NCBI GenBank assembly: GCA_963711635.1
Contig: CAVQEZ010000006.1
Coordinates: 62,001 to 126,000 of the forward strand
Direction: 5' to 3'
DNA: 64,000 bases
Source of the DNA: CADEED01 sp963711635
GTDB taxonomy: Bacteria; Pseudomonadota; Gammaproteobacteria; Steroidobacterales; Steroidobacteraceae
Shown piece after piece: positions 41,534 through 50,975 of this stretch. Position 1 is the first letter of the stretch, and the number at the start of each line of letters is the position of its first letter. A program made the translations under genes and the position numbers. The notes under the pieces are model-generated. The model was not told the origin of the DNA. It did not search any database and saw only the letters and a list, made by a program, of their open reading frames with translations.

Positions 41534-42814
41534 ATGACTGAACTGGAACGGACCACGATGGCGCGCGTCACCTGGCGCCTGCTGCCTTTCCTGCTGCTGC
41601 TGTACATCATCTCGTGGCTGGACCGCGTCAACGTCGGCTTCGCCAAGCTGCAGATGAATGCCGATCTCGGGCTGAGCGAGACCGCGTACGGTTTCGGCGC
41701 CGGCATTTTCTTCGTGGCGTATGCGGCCTGCGAAATCCCGAGCAATCTGCTGCTGGCGCGTTTCGGGGCACGCGTGTGGATCGCGCGCATCATGATCACC
41801 TGGGGCCTGATCTCGGCGGCGATGATGTTCGTGCAGGGCACCACCAGCTTCTATGTGCTGCGATTCCTGTTAGGCGCGGCCGAGGCCGGATTCCTGCCCG
41901 GCATCATCTACTACCTGAGCCACTGGTTCCCGCGCGAGCACCGCGCGCGCGCCGTGTCGTGGTTCATGATCGGCATTCCGCTGTCGCTGGTGTTCGGCGG
42001 GCCGTTGTCCGGCTGGCTCATGCAGGATCTCGACGAATATCTCGGGCTGCATGGCTGGCAATGGATGTTCCTGCTCGAGGGAATTCCGGCGGTGCTGCTC
42101 GGCTTCGTGGTCCTCGGTTTCCTCACCGAAAAACCCGCCGAGGCGCGCTGGCTCAGCAGCGAGCAGCGCACCTGGCTCACCGAGCGCATCGCGAGCGAGC
42201 ATCGCGAGGCGCATACGCGTCATGGCCTGAATCTGCGTGCGGCGCTCACGCATCCCACGGTGTGGCTGCTGGCCGTCGTGATGTTCTGCTGCCAGACCGG
42301 CAGCTACGGCCTCTCTTTCTGGGTGCCATCCATCGTGAAGGGCTTGACCGGATACTCCGAGTTCGGGGTGGGCATGGCCACGGCCATTCCGTACATCGCC
42401 GCCGCGCTGGCCATGGTGTTCGTGGGCATGAGCTCGGACCGCACCGGCGAGCGCTTCATGCACGTGGCAATTCCATCGCTGATCGGCGCGGCCGGTTTCC
42501 TCGCGGTGGGATACATGCAGTCGCCTGTGTTGGCGCTGATCGCGCTGTCGATTGCCGCGGCCGGCGACTACTGCACGCGCGGCCCGTTCTGGGCCCTGCC
42601 GGGAAAGTTTCTCACGGGCAGCGCCGCGGCCGGCGCCATCGCGTTGATCAATTCCATGGGCGCGGCCGGAGGATTCTTCGGACCGCTGGCCGTCGGCTGG
42701 CTCAAGGATGAAACCAAGGACTTCCTGGCGCCCATGATCCTGCTGTCGGCGATCCTGGTCGTGGGCGCCGCGCTGACCCTCGTGCTGAAGCGAGCACCGC
42801 AGTTCCGTGACTGA
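41534..42814 (+). CDS. MFS transporter, anion:cation symporter (ACS) family
   Basis: The 426-residue transporter has twelve predicted spans. Family marks are RLLPFLLLLYIISWLDRVNV, the loop pattern SNLLLARFGARVWIARIM, LGAAEAGFLPGIIYYLSHWF and a long central loop with EKPAEARWLSSEQRTWL. This is the phthalate/tartrate/glucarate permease type, importing organic anions. Start ATG 41534 is preferred to 41516 by fit to the family N-terminus. The stop codon is followed immediately by the composite repeat element. Substrate unknown; the Rieske-flavodoxin gene is divergent and could act on an imported compound. Confidence 0.88.
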   Translation: MTELERTTMARVTWRLLPFLLLLYIISWLDRVNVGFAKLQMNADLGLSETAYGFGAGIFFVAYAACEIPSNLLLARFGARVWIARIMITWGLISAAMMFVQGTTSFYVLRFLLGAAEAGFLPGIIYYLSHWFPREHRARAVSWFMIGIPLSLVFGGPLSGWLMQDLDEYLGLHGWQWMFLLEGIPAVLLGFVVLGFLTEKPAEARWLSSEQRTWLTERIASEHREAHTRHGLNLRAALTHPTVWLLAVVMFCCQTGSYGLSFWVPSIVKGLTGYSEFGVGMATAIPYIAAALAMVFVGMSSDRTGERFMHVAIPSLIGAAGFLAVGYMQSPVLALIALSIAAAGDYCTRGPFWALPGKFLTGSAAAGAIALINSMGAAGGFFGPLAVGWLKDETKDFLAPMILLSAILVVGAALTLVLKRAPQFRD

Positions 42815-42878
42815 AATGGGGACACTCCCCATTTGCTAGCAAACGGGGACGAGCTGAGGGGTTGGCGTCCGCGCCTTC

Positions 42879-43074
42879 CGAGGGTTGACCCGCTCTGCTC
42901 CCTCAAGGTCGCGCGCGCTTCGAAAATTTCCGGACGGAAATTTTCGGCGTTCGCTCGTCGGAAGCCTACGGCCTGCAGGTCTGCAGAAATGGCTGCGCTG
43001 GAATGCATCGCGGCGGCCGTATTGGCTTCCTCCTCGCCGCCGCTCCATTCGGTCGCATAGCGGGTCAACCCTCG
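42879..43074 (+). repeat. MITE-like unit 1 with 16-bp terminal inverted repeats
   Basis: The 196-bp unit is bounded by CGAGGGTTGACCCGCT (42879-42894) and its exact complement (43059-43074). It contains an 11-bp-stem palindrome CGAAAATTTCC..GGAAATTTTCG (42921-42946) and TGCAGAAATGG, CATTCGGTCGCA motifs shared with unit 2. No reading frame for a transposase is present. Confidence 0.82.
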
Positions 43075-43334
43075 AAAGGCGCGCCCACCGGCATCGCACG
43101 GTCCCCGCGTGCTAGCGAAGCAGCGCGTCGCCATTTGCCGCTGCTGGGAGAAGAGTGCACGACTCCAGTGCCCGGCAAGAACCGGAACACCGAGTCTTGC
43201 GATCTTTTCCACCCTCGGGGACGCCCGCATGGCTCGGCAACAGGGAACGAAGCTGCGGATCGTGGCGGCGGAGGCGTGCGGTGCGGTCTGCGGGCAAACG
43301 GGGACGGACCGCCTCGGGTGGTACGCCTGTCCAT

Positions 43335-43532
43335 GGCTGACAAAAAAAAAATCTCTTTGCGACCGAATGGAGCGCGGCGAGGAGGAAGCGCCCGACCGCC
43401 GCCGTGTTGCATCTCCGCGCAACCATTTCTGCAAATCTGAAGGCGGTCCGCTTCCGACGAGCGACCGCCGAAAATTTCCGTCCGGAAATTTTCGAAGCGC
43501 GCGCGACCTTGAGGGAGCAAAGAGAGTCAGCC
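43335..43532 (-). repeat. MITE-like unit 2, inverted relative to unit 1
   Basis: The 198-bp unit is bounded by GGCTGAC...CTCTTTGC (43335-43360, interrupted by a run of A) and GCAAAGAGAGTCAGCC (43517-43532). Read on the minus strand it aligns with unit 1 through CTCCCTCAAGGTCGCGCGCG, the AAAATTTCC palindrome (43469-43494), GTCGCTCGTCGGAAGC and CTCCATTCGGTCGCA. Its ends differ from those of unit 1. Confidence 0.8.
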
Positions 43533-43653
43533 GTGGGCAGGCGTAGCGCCGCACCTCAACCGTCCCCGTTTGCCCGCAGACCGCACCGCACGCCTCCGCC
43601 ACCCCAACACCTCAGGTCCGTCCCTGTTTGCTAAGAATCGAGGAATGTCCCCA

Positions 43654-44880
43654 TTACACATAGCTGAGCCACCACGCGCGGCTGCGCGCCTTCACGCCCG
43701 CCATGAAGTGCACCCACGGGTACAGCAGCACGAGAACCAACAACCACACCAGGTAGACGCCCAAGAGCGGCAGTCCGTAACCCTTGGGATAGAAGTACGA
43801 CAGCGTGAAGAAATCCGCGGCCGGGAATCCCTGCAACACCCCGCACAGCACGCTCAGCGCGTGGATCAGGAAGAAATGCACTACGTAGAACGCGAAGGGC
43901 ACGCGGCCGAACATCAGCAGCGTGTCCTTGGCGACGCCACGCCAGCGCTCCGCGTACGCGCAGACGATGGCCGCGGGCCCGAGCGTCATGAGCAGGTACA
44001 GCAGGCTCGGCGGATATTTCGTGGTGTTGAGGAAATCGAGAACTGTCCGTAACGATCCCTGCGCCTGCCAGTGATTCGGATCGCCGTACACGTCCAGTGC
44101 GCGCAGCAGCAGGAAGCCGAGCACCAGTCCAACGCCCCATCGCAGCAGCGCCCGGTCGCGCTGCGCGGCCGGCCTCTCGAACAACAGCGACGCGCCGAAG
44201 CCGCACAACATCACGCCGATCCATGGGATCACCGGGTAATTGAACGCGACCGCGAACGGTCCGATGGTTCCCCTCATCCGGGCATGCAACGCCACCCAGA
44301 GCGGCGCGCCAGCCTCGCCGAAGGATTCCGGAGTGGGCCAGATCCCGTCGAGCGCATTGTGGCCTAGCAAGATGAAGGCACCCAGGCCCAAGCACCAGCG
44401 CCGTCCCAGAAATTGCGCGGCGGCCAGCACCATCATGCTGGCACCGATGGCCCAGATCACCTGGAACACCACGAAGGTCTTGCCGCCCAGCTCGGCGAGT
44501 CCCAGTGGCGCGAAGCTCTGCGCCGTGGAAATCACGAACCATTCCACCAGCAGCAGCCAGATACCGCGGGTCAGCAGGAAGAGTCCCAGGCTCGCCGATG
44601 TCTTGCGCGCCGCCATGAGTCCGGCGCTGGTGCCGGCCAGGAACACGAACACTGGCGCGCAAAAGTGCGTGATCCAGCGCGTGAGGTACAAGGCCGGACT
44701 CACATCGGGATCGTTCATGAAATCCGGCCTGATGCCCGCCATGAATGAGCCGCGCACGTGATCGAGCGCCATGATGATGATCACCAGGCCGCGCAGCATG
44801 TCGATGGAAGTCAGTCGATAGCCGCGCTGATCGGGCGCGTGCGCGACGCCGGGCACGGAAATTCCACTGGAACTGGACAA
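43654..44880 (-). CDS. DUF1624 heparan-alpha-glucosaminide N-acetyltransferase-like membrane protein
   Basis: The 408-residue protein has about ten membrane segments and begins with the family signature RLTSIDMLRGLVIIIMALDH. Further marks are RWITHFCAPVFVFLAGTSAG, ILLGHNALDGI, LNTTKYPPSLLYLLMTLGPA and FGRVPFAFYVVHFFLIHALS. DUF1624 proteins are related to lysosomal HGSNAT and probably carry acetyl groups across the membrane to a sugar acceptor. It is followed immediately by the composite repeat element and preceded, 121 bp upstream on the same strand, by a close paralogue. Confidence 0.86.
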   Translation of the reverse strand: MSSSSGISVPGVAHAPDQRGYRLTSIDMLRGLVIIIMALDHVRGSFMAGIRPDFMNDPDVSPALYLTRWITHFCAPVFVFLAGTSAGLMAARKTSASLGLFLLTRGIWLLLVEWFVISTAQSFAPLGLAELGGKTFVVFQVIWAIGASMMVLAAAQFLGRRWCLGLGAFILLGHNALDGIWPTPESFGEAGAPLWVALHARMRGTIGPFAVAFNYPVIPWIGVMLCGFGASLLFERPAAQRDRALLRWGVGLVLGFLLLRALDVYGDPNHWQAQGSLRTVLDFLNTTKYPPSLLYLLMTLGPAAIVCAYAERWRGVAKDTLLMFGRVPFAFYVVHFFLIHALSVLCGVLQGFPAADFFTLSYFYPKGYGLPLLGVYLVWLLVLVLLYPWVHFMAGVKARSRAWWLSYV

Positions 44881-45001
44881 AGGCCACCCCTCGAGAGCTG
44901 CAAGAGTGGCGTTGAGTTGCGCGGGCGGGCCCGCAAGTTTCAGCGAAAAAAATTCAGTTCGGCGGTGTCCGGATTGGAGCCAGGATCCCGTCCGTGATCA
45001 A

Positions 45002-46191
45002 TCAAACGTAGCTCAGCCACCAGGCGCGATTGCGTGCCTTGACTCCCGCCATCCAGCGGCAGAGCGGATACAGCAACAAGATGACCCCGGCCCAGACTCC
45101 ATACACGGCCAGCAGCGATACGCCGTATCCCCGCGGATAGAACGGCGGAAACGTCATGAGCTGCCGCGCCTCGAAGCCCTGCATGACGCCCAGCAACACG
45201 CTCAAGGCGTGCAATAGATAGAAGTGCGCGACGTAGAACGCGAATGGCACGCGCCCGAAGGTCACGAACATCTCCTTGAGAAAGCCGCGCATGCGCTCTG
45301 CATAGGCGCAGAAGATGGCCGCGGGCCCGAGCGTCATGGCGAGGAATTCGAGACTGGGCGGGTACTTCGTGGTGTTCAGGAAGTCGATGAGCGTGCCCGC
45401 GCCGTGCGCCTGCACCTGCCAGTGATTGGGTTCGCCGTAGACGTCGGCAAAGCGCAGCGCCAGGAACGCCGCCGTGATGCCCAATCCCCAGCCTAACAAC
45501 GCACGATCGCGGGCGGGGGGCGCGCGCTCGAACAGCATCGACGCGCCGAAACCCAGCAGCATCACGCCGAACCAGGGCAGCAGCGGATACAGGAAGAGAA
45601 AGTGAAAGGGACCGGCGGCCTTGGACATGACGCTGTGCAGCGATGCCCACAATGGCAGGCTGGTGTCGAGCAGGCCCTTCGCCTCGGGCCAATGACCGTC
45701 GAGCAGGTTGTGGCCGAGCACGATGACGGCGCCGAGGATCAGGCAGGCCTTGCGGCCCAGGAACTGCGCGCCCGCCAGCAACACCATGCTGGCGCCGATG
45801 GCCCAGATCACCTGCATGAAGGCCAGCGTGCGTCCGCCCAACGGCTCGATGCCGCCGGGCGCGAACGTGGTGGCCGTGGAGATCACGAAGATCTCGATGA
45901 GGATGAGCCATACGCCGCGCGTGAACAGGAACCAGGCCAGCTCGCGCGGCGATCTTGCGCGCCGCCATGAGCCCGGCACTGGTGCCGGACAGGAACACGA
46001 ACACCGGCGCGCAGAAGTGCGTGATCCAGCGCGTGAGCGCCAGCGACCAGCGGCACGTTCGGATCTCCCATGGGATCGATGGCCGCGCCGGCATGAAAGA
46101 AGTCGCGCGTGTGATCGATCGCCATGATGACGATGACCAGGCCGCGCAGCATGTCGATGGATGTCAGGCGGTAGGCGCGCTGGTCGTTCAC
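45002..46191 (-). pseudogene. Second DUF1624 acetyltransferase-like protein, frameshifted tandem paralogue
   Basis: The frames read MNDQRAYRLTSIDMLRGLVI, ALTRWITHFCAPVFVFLSGT and then, from about 45955 to 45002, one open frame with WFLFTRGVWLILIEIFVIST, LGHNLLDGHWPEAKG, LNTTKYPPSLEFLAMTLGPA and VKARNRAWWLSYV. It is clearly a paralogue of the 43654 gene, nearly collinear throughout. Two single-base changes near 46045 and 45955 break the N-terminal third. The start lies 69 bp from the divergent ArsC-family gene. Tandem copies suggest different acceptor sugars or simple redundancy. Confidence 0.8.
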
Positions 46192-46260
46192 GAGAACCTC
46201 TCGTCCTCAAAGTCGGGCAGGATATTGAATGTAATCGGCAACTAGGGCAATTCCCGTCCT

Positions 46261-46608
46261 ATGAAGACAGTCATCTACGGCATCAAGAACTGCGACACCA
46301 TGAAAAAGGCGCGCGCCTGGCTCGACGCGCACCGACGTCGAGCACGAGTTTCACGACTACAAGGTTGCGGGGATAGATCGCACGAAGCTCGTTGAGGTGG
46401 GCAAAGGCCGTGGGCTGGGAGCCCCTGCTGAATCGCGCCGGCACCACGTTCCGAAAACTTCCCGACGCGGCCAAGGCGAATCTCGACGGAAGCCAGGGCC
46501 GTGAAGCTCATGCTCGAGCAACCGTCGATGATCAAGCGCCCGGTGCTCGAGCGCGGCAAGGAGCTGCTGGTGGGCTTCAGCCCGGAGAAGTACTCGGCGC
46601 TGAAGTGA
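46261..46608 (+). pseudogene. ArsC/Spx-family reductase (YffB type), three single-base insertions
   Basis: The first frame reads MKTVIYGIKNCDTMKKARAW, giving the CxxT/S-like NCDT active-site region with one Cys. Removing one C near 46332, one G near 46392 and one G near 46487 restores LDAHDVEHEFHDYKVAGIDR, LVEWAKAVGWEPLLNRAGTT and AVKLMLEQPSMIKRPVLERG, ending FSPEKYSALK. The restored 115-residue protein is a normal YffB/ArsC-like small reductase of unknown substrate. All three breaks are extra single bases inside otherwise perfect family sequence, which favours sequencing error over decay. Confidence 0.82.
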
Positions 46609-46617
46609 ATTCGAAAT

Positions 46618-46656
46618 GAAAAAGGCGCCGTCCAGTCCGCGTGAACGGCGCCTTTG
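46618..46656 (-). terminator. Bidirectional terminator between ArsC-like and TonB-receptor genes
   Basis: An 11-bp stem (AAAGGCGCCGT at 46621-46631 with ACGGCGCCTTT at 46645-46655) is flanked on the left by AAA, giving a TTTTT run on the minus strand. It is best suited to ending the TonB-receptor transcript and also lies 12 bp after the ArsC-like stop. Confidence 0.62.
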
Positions 46657-46721
46657 CCCGGGGATACTGATCGCCCCTCTCGGGGTGTGTCCCCTCTCCC
46701 ATCCCCCTCTCTAACTCGTCG

Positions 46722-49603
46722 TCAGAATCCGTACTTCGCCGTCACCGCCCAGAACATGCCGGGCAGGTCATAGGTGCCGGCGTCGTATCCGTTCAGCGAG
46801 CAGGTGTAGCAAATCGGCGGATCTTCATCGAAGACGTTGTTGACGCCGAGCCCCAGCTTGAAGCCTTCCACGTTGAAGGCCTTGGTCCACGCCACCTGCA
46901 CGTCGTTGTAGATGGTCGAGCCCAGCTCGTGGAAGGTCTCGCCGCTGTCGCAACCCGGCACCGCGGCCGTCAGTGCATTGCCGCAGTACTCGTTCACCGA
47001 ATCGATGTAACGCGTCGTGAAGCTCACTTCCCACGGACCCTTGCCCCAACCCAGCAGCAGGTTGGCCTGCAGCTTGGGGATGGCGCTGTCGCTGACCTCG
47101 ATGCCCTCGGCGCGCTGCGCGACGATGCCCAGGGTGTCCACGGCGGTGTAATCCATCACGCGCGTCGCCTGCAGGCCGGCCGAGAGCGTGCCAAATGACA
47201 TCTCGGTGCTGCGCCAGTCGATCTTGAAATCGAAGCCGTCGGTTTCGATCGATCCCAGGTTCTCCAGGAAGTTGTTAGGCGGACTCAGGTCGCCGCTGCT
47301 GATGCGCGTGAACGGCGCGCACAGCTCGGCATCCGTGCCGCCGGCCTCGAGACAGGCGTTGAGCAGCGCCTGGATGTCGAGCGCCTGGATGGCGCCGTCG
47401 ATCTGGTGGTTGTAGTAAGTCAGCTCGAAGGTCAATCGATCGGCGAACCCCTCGGCCCACGTGGCATCGTGCACGATGCCCACGGTGTAGCTGTCCGAGT
47501 CCTCGGGATCCAGATCGGGATTGCCACCGGTGAACGTGGTGATCTGCGTGTTGGCTTGCTCGAAGCCCGAAGGCACGCCCTGCGCGCGGCACGCGGTTTC
47601 CAGCGGCGTGGTGTTGGGACCATCGGCGTCATTCACGACGTTGCCGCCGGTCGGGCCGCAGGGATCGGTCAGCGTCGCGGCGAATTGCGTGAGACCAAAC
47701 AACTCACCGAGGTTCGGCGCACGGAAACCCTTCGAATACGTGCCGCGGAACGCCAGCGCCTGGATGGGCTGCCAGCGCAGGCCCGACCTTGCCGGTGGTC
47801 TCGCTGCCGAAGGTGGAGTAGTCGGACTAGCGCACCGCGGCACTGAGGTCCAGCGACTCGAGCACCGGGAAGCTGAACTCGGCGTACAGCTCGTTCACGT
47901 CGTAGCTGGCCGACACCGGCGCGGCGAACGAGTCCTGCGATTCGCCGTTCTGGCGCAGCGGATCCGGCAGGAAATCGCCCGCGTACTTGCGATGCTCGGC
48001 GCCCACGGCAAAGCCCGCGGCGCGGTCACCGATGTTGAACAGGTCGCCGGTCAGGTTGGCCGAGAACAGCGTCAGGACTTGTTTGCTCGAATCGATCTGC
48101 GTGGTGCGGATGTAGTCGATCATCTCCTGCGTGAACGGCCGGCCCTGGCCACCGAAGATGTCGAGCGGCACGCAACCCGGCACCTGCGCGCAAACCGCCG
48201 GATCGCCGAGCGCGATGCCCATTTTCGCGACGTTGTAGCCGTTCGTGAAAACCTGCGAAGCGTAGTTCTCCGAAGTACACCGCGTTCACATCCCAGTGAT
48301 AGCGGCTGCTGCGATCCGAAGGTGCCTTCGACTCCGAGATTCGAGTACCAGGTGTCGACGTCCTGCGTGAACAGGCGCGGGCCGACTTCGACGCGGGCGG
48401 CGCGTGAACACCAGCAGGTTGCTGTCGGCGTCGAGATCGATGCCGAACGGGTTGAACGGATTGAGCGCCGAGATGTTGATGGTGTCGGCGAGGCCTCCGG
48501 TGCCCGCGCCCGGGCCGACGAAGATGGGCTCGGGCGCCGCGCGGTTGGTCGACTCGCGGTTGTTGAACAGGCCCTTGGCGTACACGCGTCACGTCGTCGG
48601 AGACGTCGAAGTCCACGCGCGCGAACATCGACTTGCGCTTCGGACGGCGTCAGCAGCAGGTTGAACGGCGCGAAGTTGAAGCGATCGCTGCCGCCGAAGG
48701 CGTGGTAGGTGCCCGCGGCTGGATCGGCCGGGTTCCACACCGGCGTCGTGGTGCCGTTATTCAGCGTGAGGTCGTAGCGCATGATCGGGCGTCGGTGCAG
48801 GAACCGAGCGTGCCCGCGGGACGCGCCGGATCGCAGAAGCGGAAGCGGCCCTGCGGAAGTGCCCGAGCTGCCGGCCGCGCAGGCCGGCGCGCGGCTGCGG
48901 GAAACGACGACTGCTCCCACTCGGCCGAACCGATCTCGTCCTGCTCGTAAAAGCTCGCGACGAACAGGCCGAGAAACGACTCGCCGCCGCCGCCGAGCGT
49001 GATGCTGGCATCGGTGGTGGCGCCGCCGAGCTCGAATTCGCCGCGATAGGCGTTGAGCTCGACGCCTTCGAAATTCTTGCGCGTGATGATGTTGACCACG
49101 CCGGCGATGGCGTCGGAGCCATAGATCGCCGAGGCGCCGTCTTCCAGCACTTCGATGCGATCGATGATGCTCAGCGGGATGGTGTTGAGGTCGGCCGCGC
49201 CGGAGACGCCGGACGCGGAGGATTCGTTGACCCAGCGGATGCCGTCGACGAGCACCAGCACGCGCTTGGAGCCCAGGTTGCGCAGGTCGACCTGCGCCGA
49301 GCCCGCGCCGATGCCGCCGCCATCGGCCGGGTAGCCGAAGTTGCCCGAGGAATTGAACTTGGCGTTGAGCGCCTTGCCGCCGGCGGTCACCTGCTGCAGC
49401 AGGTCGCCGACGCTGGCGAGTCCGGTGCGGTCGATTGCGTTGCGGTCGATGATGGAGATGGGTTGTTGCGCGTTCGCGCTGGTTTGAATGATGCGGGAGC
49501 CGGTGATCACGACTTCCTGCATCTCGGTTTCGTCGGGGGCGGTCTGGCCATACGCCGCGCCGGCGGCTAACAAGAACGGGAAATAACCAATAGGCTTTTT
49601 CAT
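46722..49603 (-). pseudogene. TonB-dependent receptor, frameshifted and with one internal stop
   Basis: From ATG 49603 the protein begins with a signal peptide (MKKPIGYFPFLLAAGAAYG), a plug domain (EVVITGSRIIQTSANAQQPI; RVLVLVDGIRWVN; RIEVLEDGASAIYGSDAIAG followed by VVNIITRKNFEG) and ends in a 22-stranded barrel with the C-terminal WAVTAKYGF aromatic signature. About 960 residues fit the family. Frame breaks lie in 48.2-48.9 kb and near 47.8 kb, and TAG at 47829..47827 interrupts AAVR-stop-SDYSTFG where a tyrosine is normal. It resembles receptors of unknown substrate common in Gammaproteobacteria with many TonB systems. It is divergent from the DUF3187 gene. Confidence 0.86.
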
Positions 49604-49860
49604 GCGTTCACCCTTCCTGGTGGTTTGATCGCCGTCCCCCATCCCTGCGGCGAAGTGCCCGCATATCTACGCCTGCGTCCCTGAAAAGGGAAGCTCCTTG
49701 TGGTACGTGCGCGACCAGTGAAGGTCCTGATGCGCCGGCCCGAAGTTGCATATGTTGTTCATATGCAACGCCCATTCGGAGCTGCGGATGGGGAAAGCGG
49801 CTGATTGAAGCCGCGCGCGGCGGCTGGTAAACCACGTACAAACAGGAACATCGAGGTTCC

Positions 49861-50975
49861 ATGACAGCTGGACGTGCGCTGACGCATCGCCGCGATTTGC
49901 TTTGCCGCTTCGACGCCGCCAGCCGTGCCGCCGAGGGCGGTCGTTTCTACGGCATGCTGCGCTCGCGGGATCTCACGCCTTTCGGATTCCTGCGCCTGGA
50001 CATGCGCCCGGCGCATGCGATCAGCATCGAGCCGCACACCTTCGCGTTCGAGACCGAGCTCGGCTACCAGAACACCTGGGCATTGAGTCCCAACGTCGAA
50101 AAGTACTTGACCAGCTCGAGTCCGAAGGCCGGCATGAGATCGGCCCCGCGGAGGTCCAGGCCATCCAGGATCTGCCCGGCGAGAACTATCTAGCTCGACG
50201 TCGAGACGGCGACACTGGACTTCGCGGTGCACTACAAGATCTCGAGCCAGTGGACCGCCTACGCCATCGCCACCGCGGTGTCGTATCAGGGCGGCTTCAT
50301 GGACTCCAGCATCGAGCAATTTCCACGACTTCCTCGGCTTCAGCAGCTTCGGGCGGCCGGCGGTCGACGCGCAACGACGCCAACTTGATCTACGACCTCA
50401 AGGGCGGCCAGGCGGTGCTGCTCAATGCGCCGCGCACGGATGGATTCATGGATCCGGTGTTCGGCCTGCGCTACTCGGGTATCCACCTGCCGAAGCACTG
50501 GCAGATGTCGGTCGAGGCCGCGATCAAGGTGCCGCTCGAAGGGGAGCGCCTGCTGCTGTCCACCGGACGCACCGACTACGGCATGCAGGCTTCGCTGCGT
50601 CACCTGGGCGGACGCAACGCGTTCCACATGGACTTCGCCGCCGTGTACTACGCGGGCGAACGTGTTCCGGTGCCGCACGAGGCGCAGATCATTCCGACGA
50701 TCGTCATCGGCTGGGAGCGGCGGCTCACCGCGACGCACCAACGTCAACCTGCAGGGATATGCGAGCCAGCAGCGTCTATCGGCGCGAGCAGACCGATCTC
50801 GAAGAGCTGCTGAGCGACAAGTTCCAGCTCAGCCTGGGCGTCCGCCATCGCTTCGACTGACGTGCTGATGTCGTTCGCGATCACCGAGAACCTGCAGAAC
50901 CTCAACAACACGCCGGACATCGGCTTCCAGATCGGGATTGCGTGGGTGCCGAGCATCATGCCCGAGGTGCGTTAG
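49861..50975 (+). pseudogene. DUF3187 family protein, frameshifted
   Basis: Segments in order are LRSRDLTPFGFLRLDMRPAH, FAFETELGYQNTWALSPNVE, LDVETATLDFAVHYKISSQW, SYQGGFMDSSIEQFHDFLGF, GMQASLRHLGGRNAFHMDFA and at the end FAITENLQNLNNTPDIGFQI. The GGF.D..IE.FHD signature and the ENL.N..NTPD tail are typical of DUF3187, predicted outer-membrane beta-barrel proteins of unknown function. At least five frame changes occur (near 50110, 50190, 50320, 50360 and 50750-50860). No signal peptide is visible at the ATG 49861 start, so the true start may lie elsewhere. The gene end overlaps the convergent CHASE2 gene by 20 bp. Confidence 0.7.

Larger units (their letters stand above)
42814..43653. repeat. 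Composite nested inverted-repeat element, about 840 bp
   Basis: The interval between the MFS stop and the DUF1624 stop contains no supported gene. Its outer ends are AAATGGGGACACTCCCCATT, GCTAGCAAACGGGGAC (42814-42850) and, inverted, GTCCCTGTTTGCTAAG with AATGTCCCCATT (43619-43654). A middle inverted pair is GCGGAGGCGTGCGGTGCGGT, extending to AAACGGGGACGG (43267-43306), with its complement at 43561-43599. Inside lie two related, oppositely oriented units, annotated separately. A long frame crosses the element on each strand, but these follow from the inverted structure and match no protein I know. Confidence 0.85.

Noticed and set aside
42568..43602. A 344-codon open frame on the minus strand and a 145-codon frame on the plus strand (43109-43546) with similar translated segments.
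   Set aside because: They cross the inverted repeats, so the two strands give similar translations by symmetry. The sequences match no protein family I know, and the minus frame also overlaps the MFS gene.
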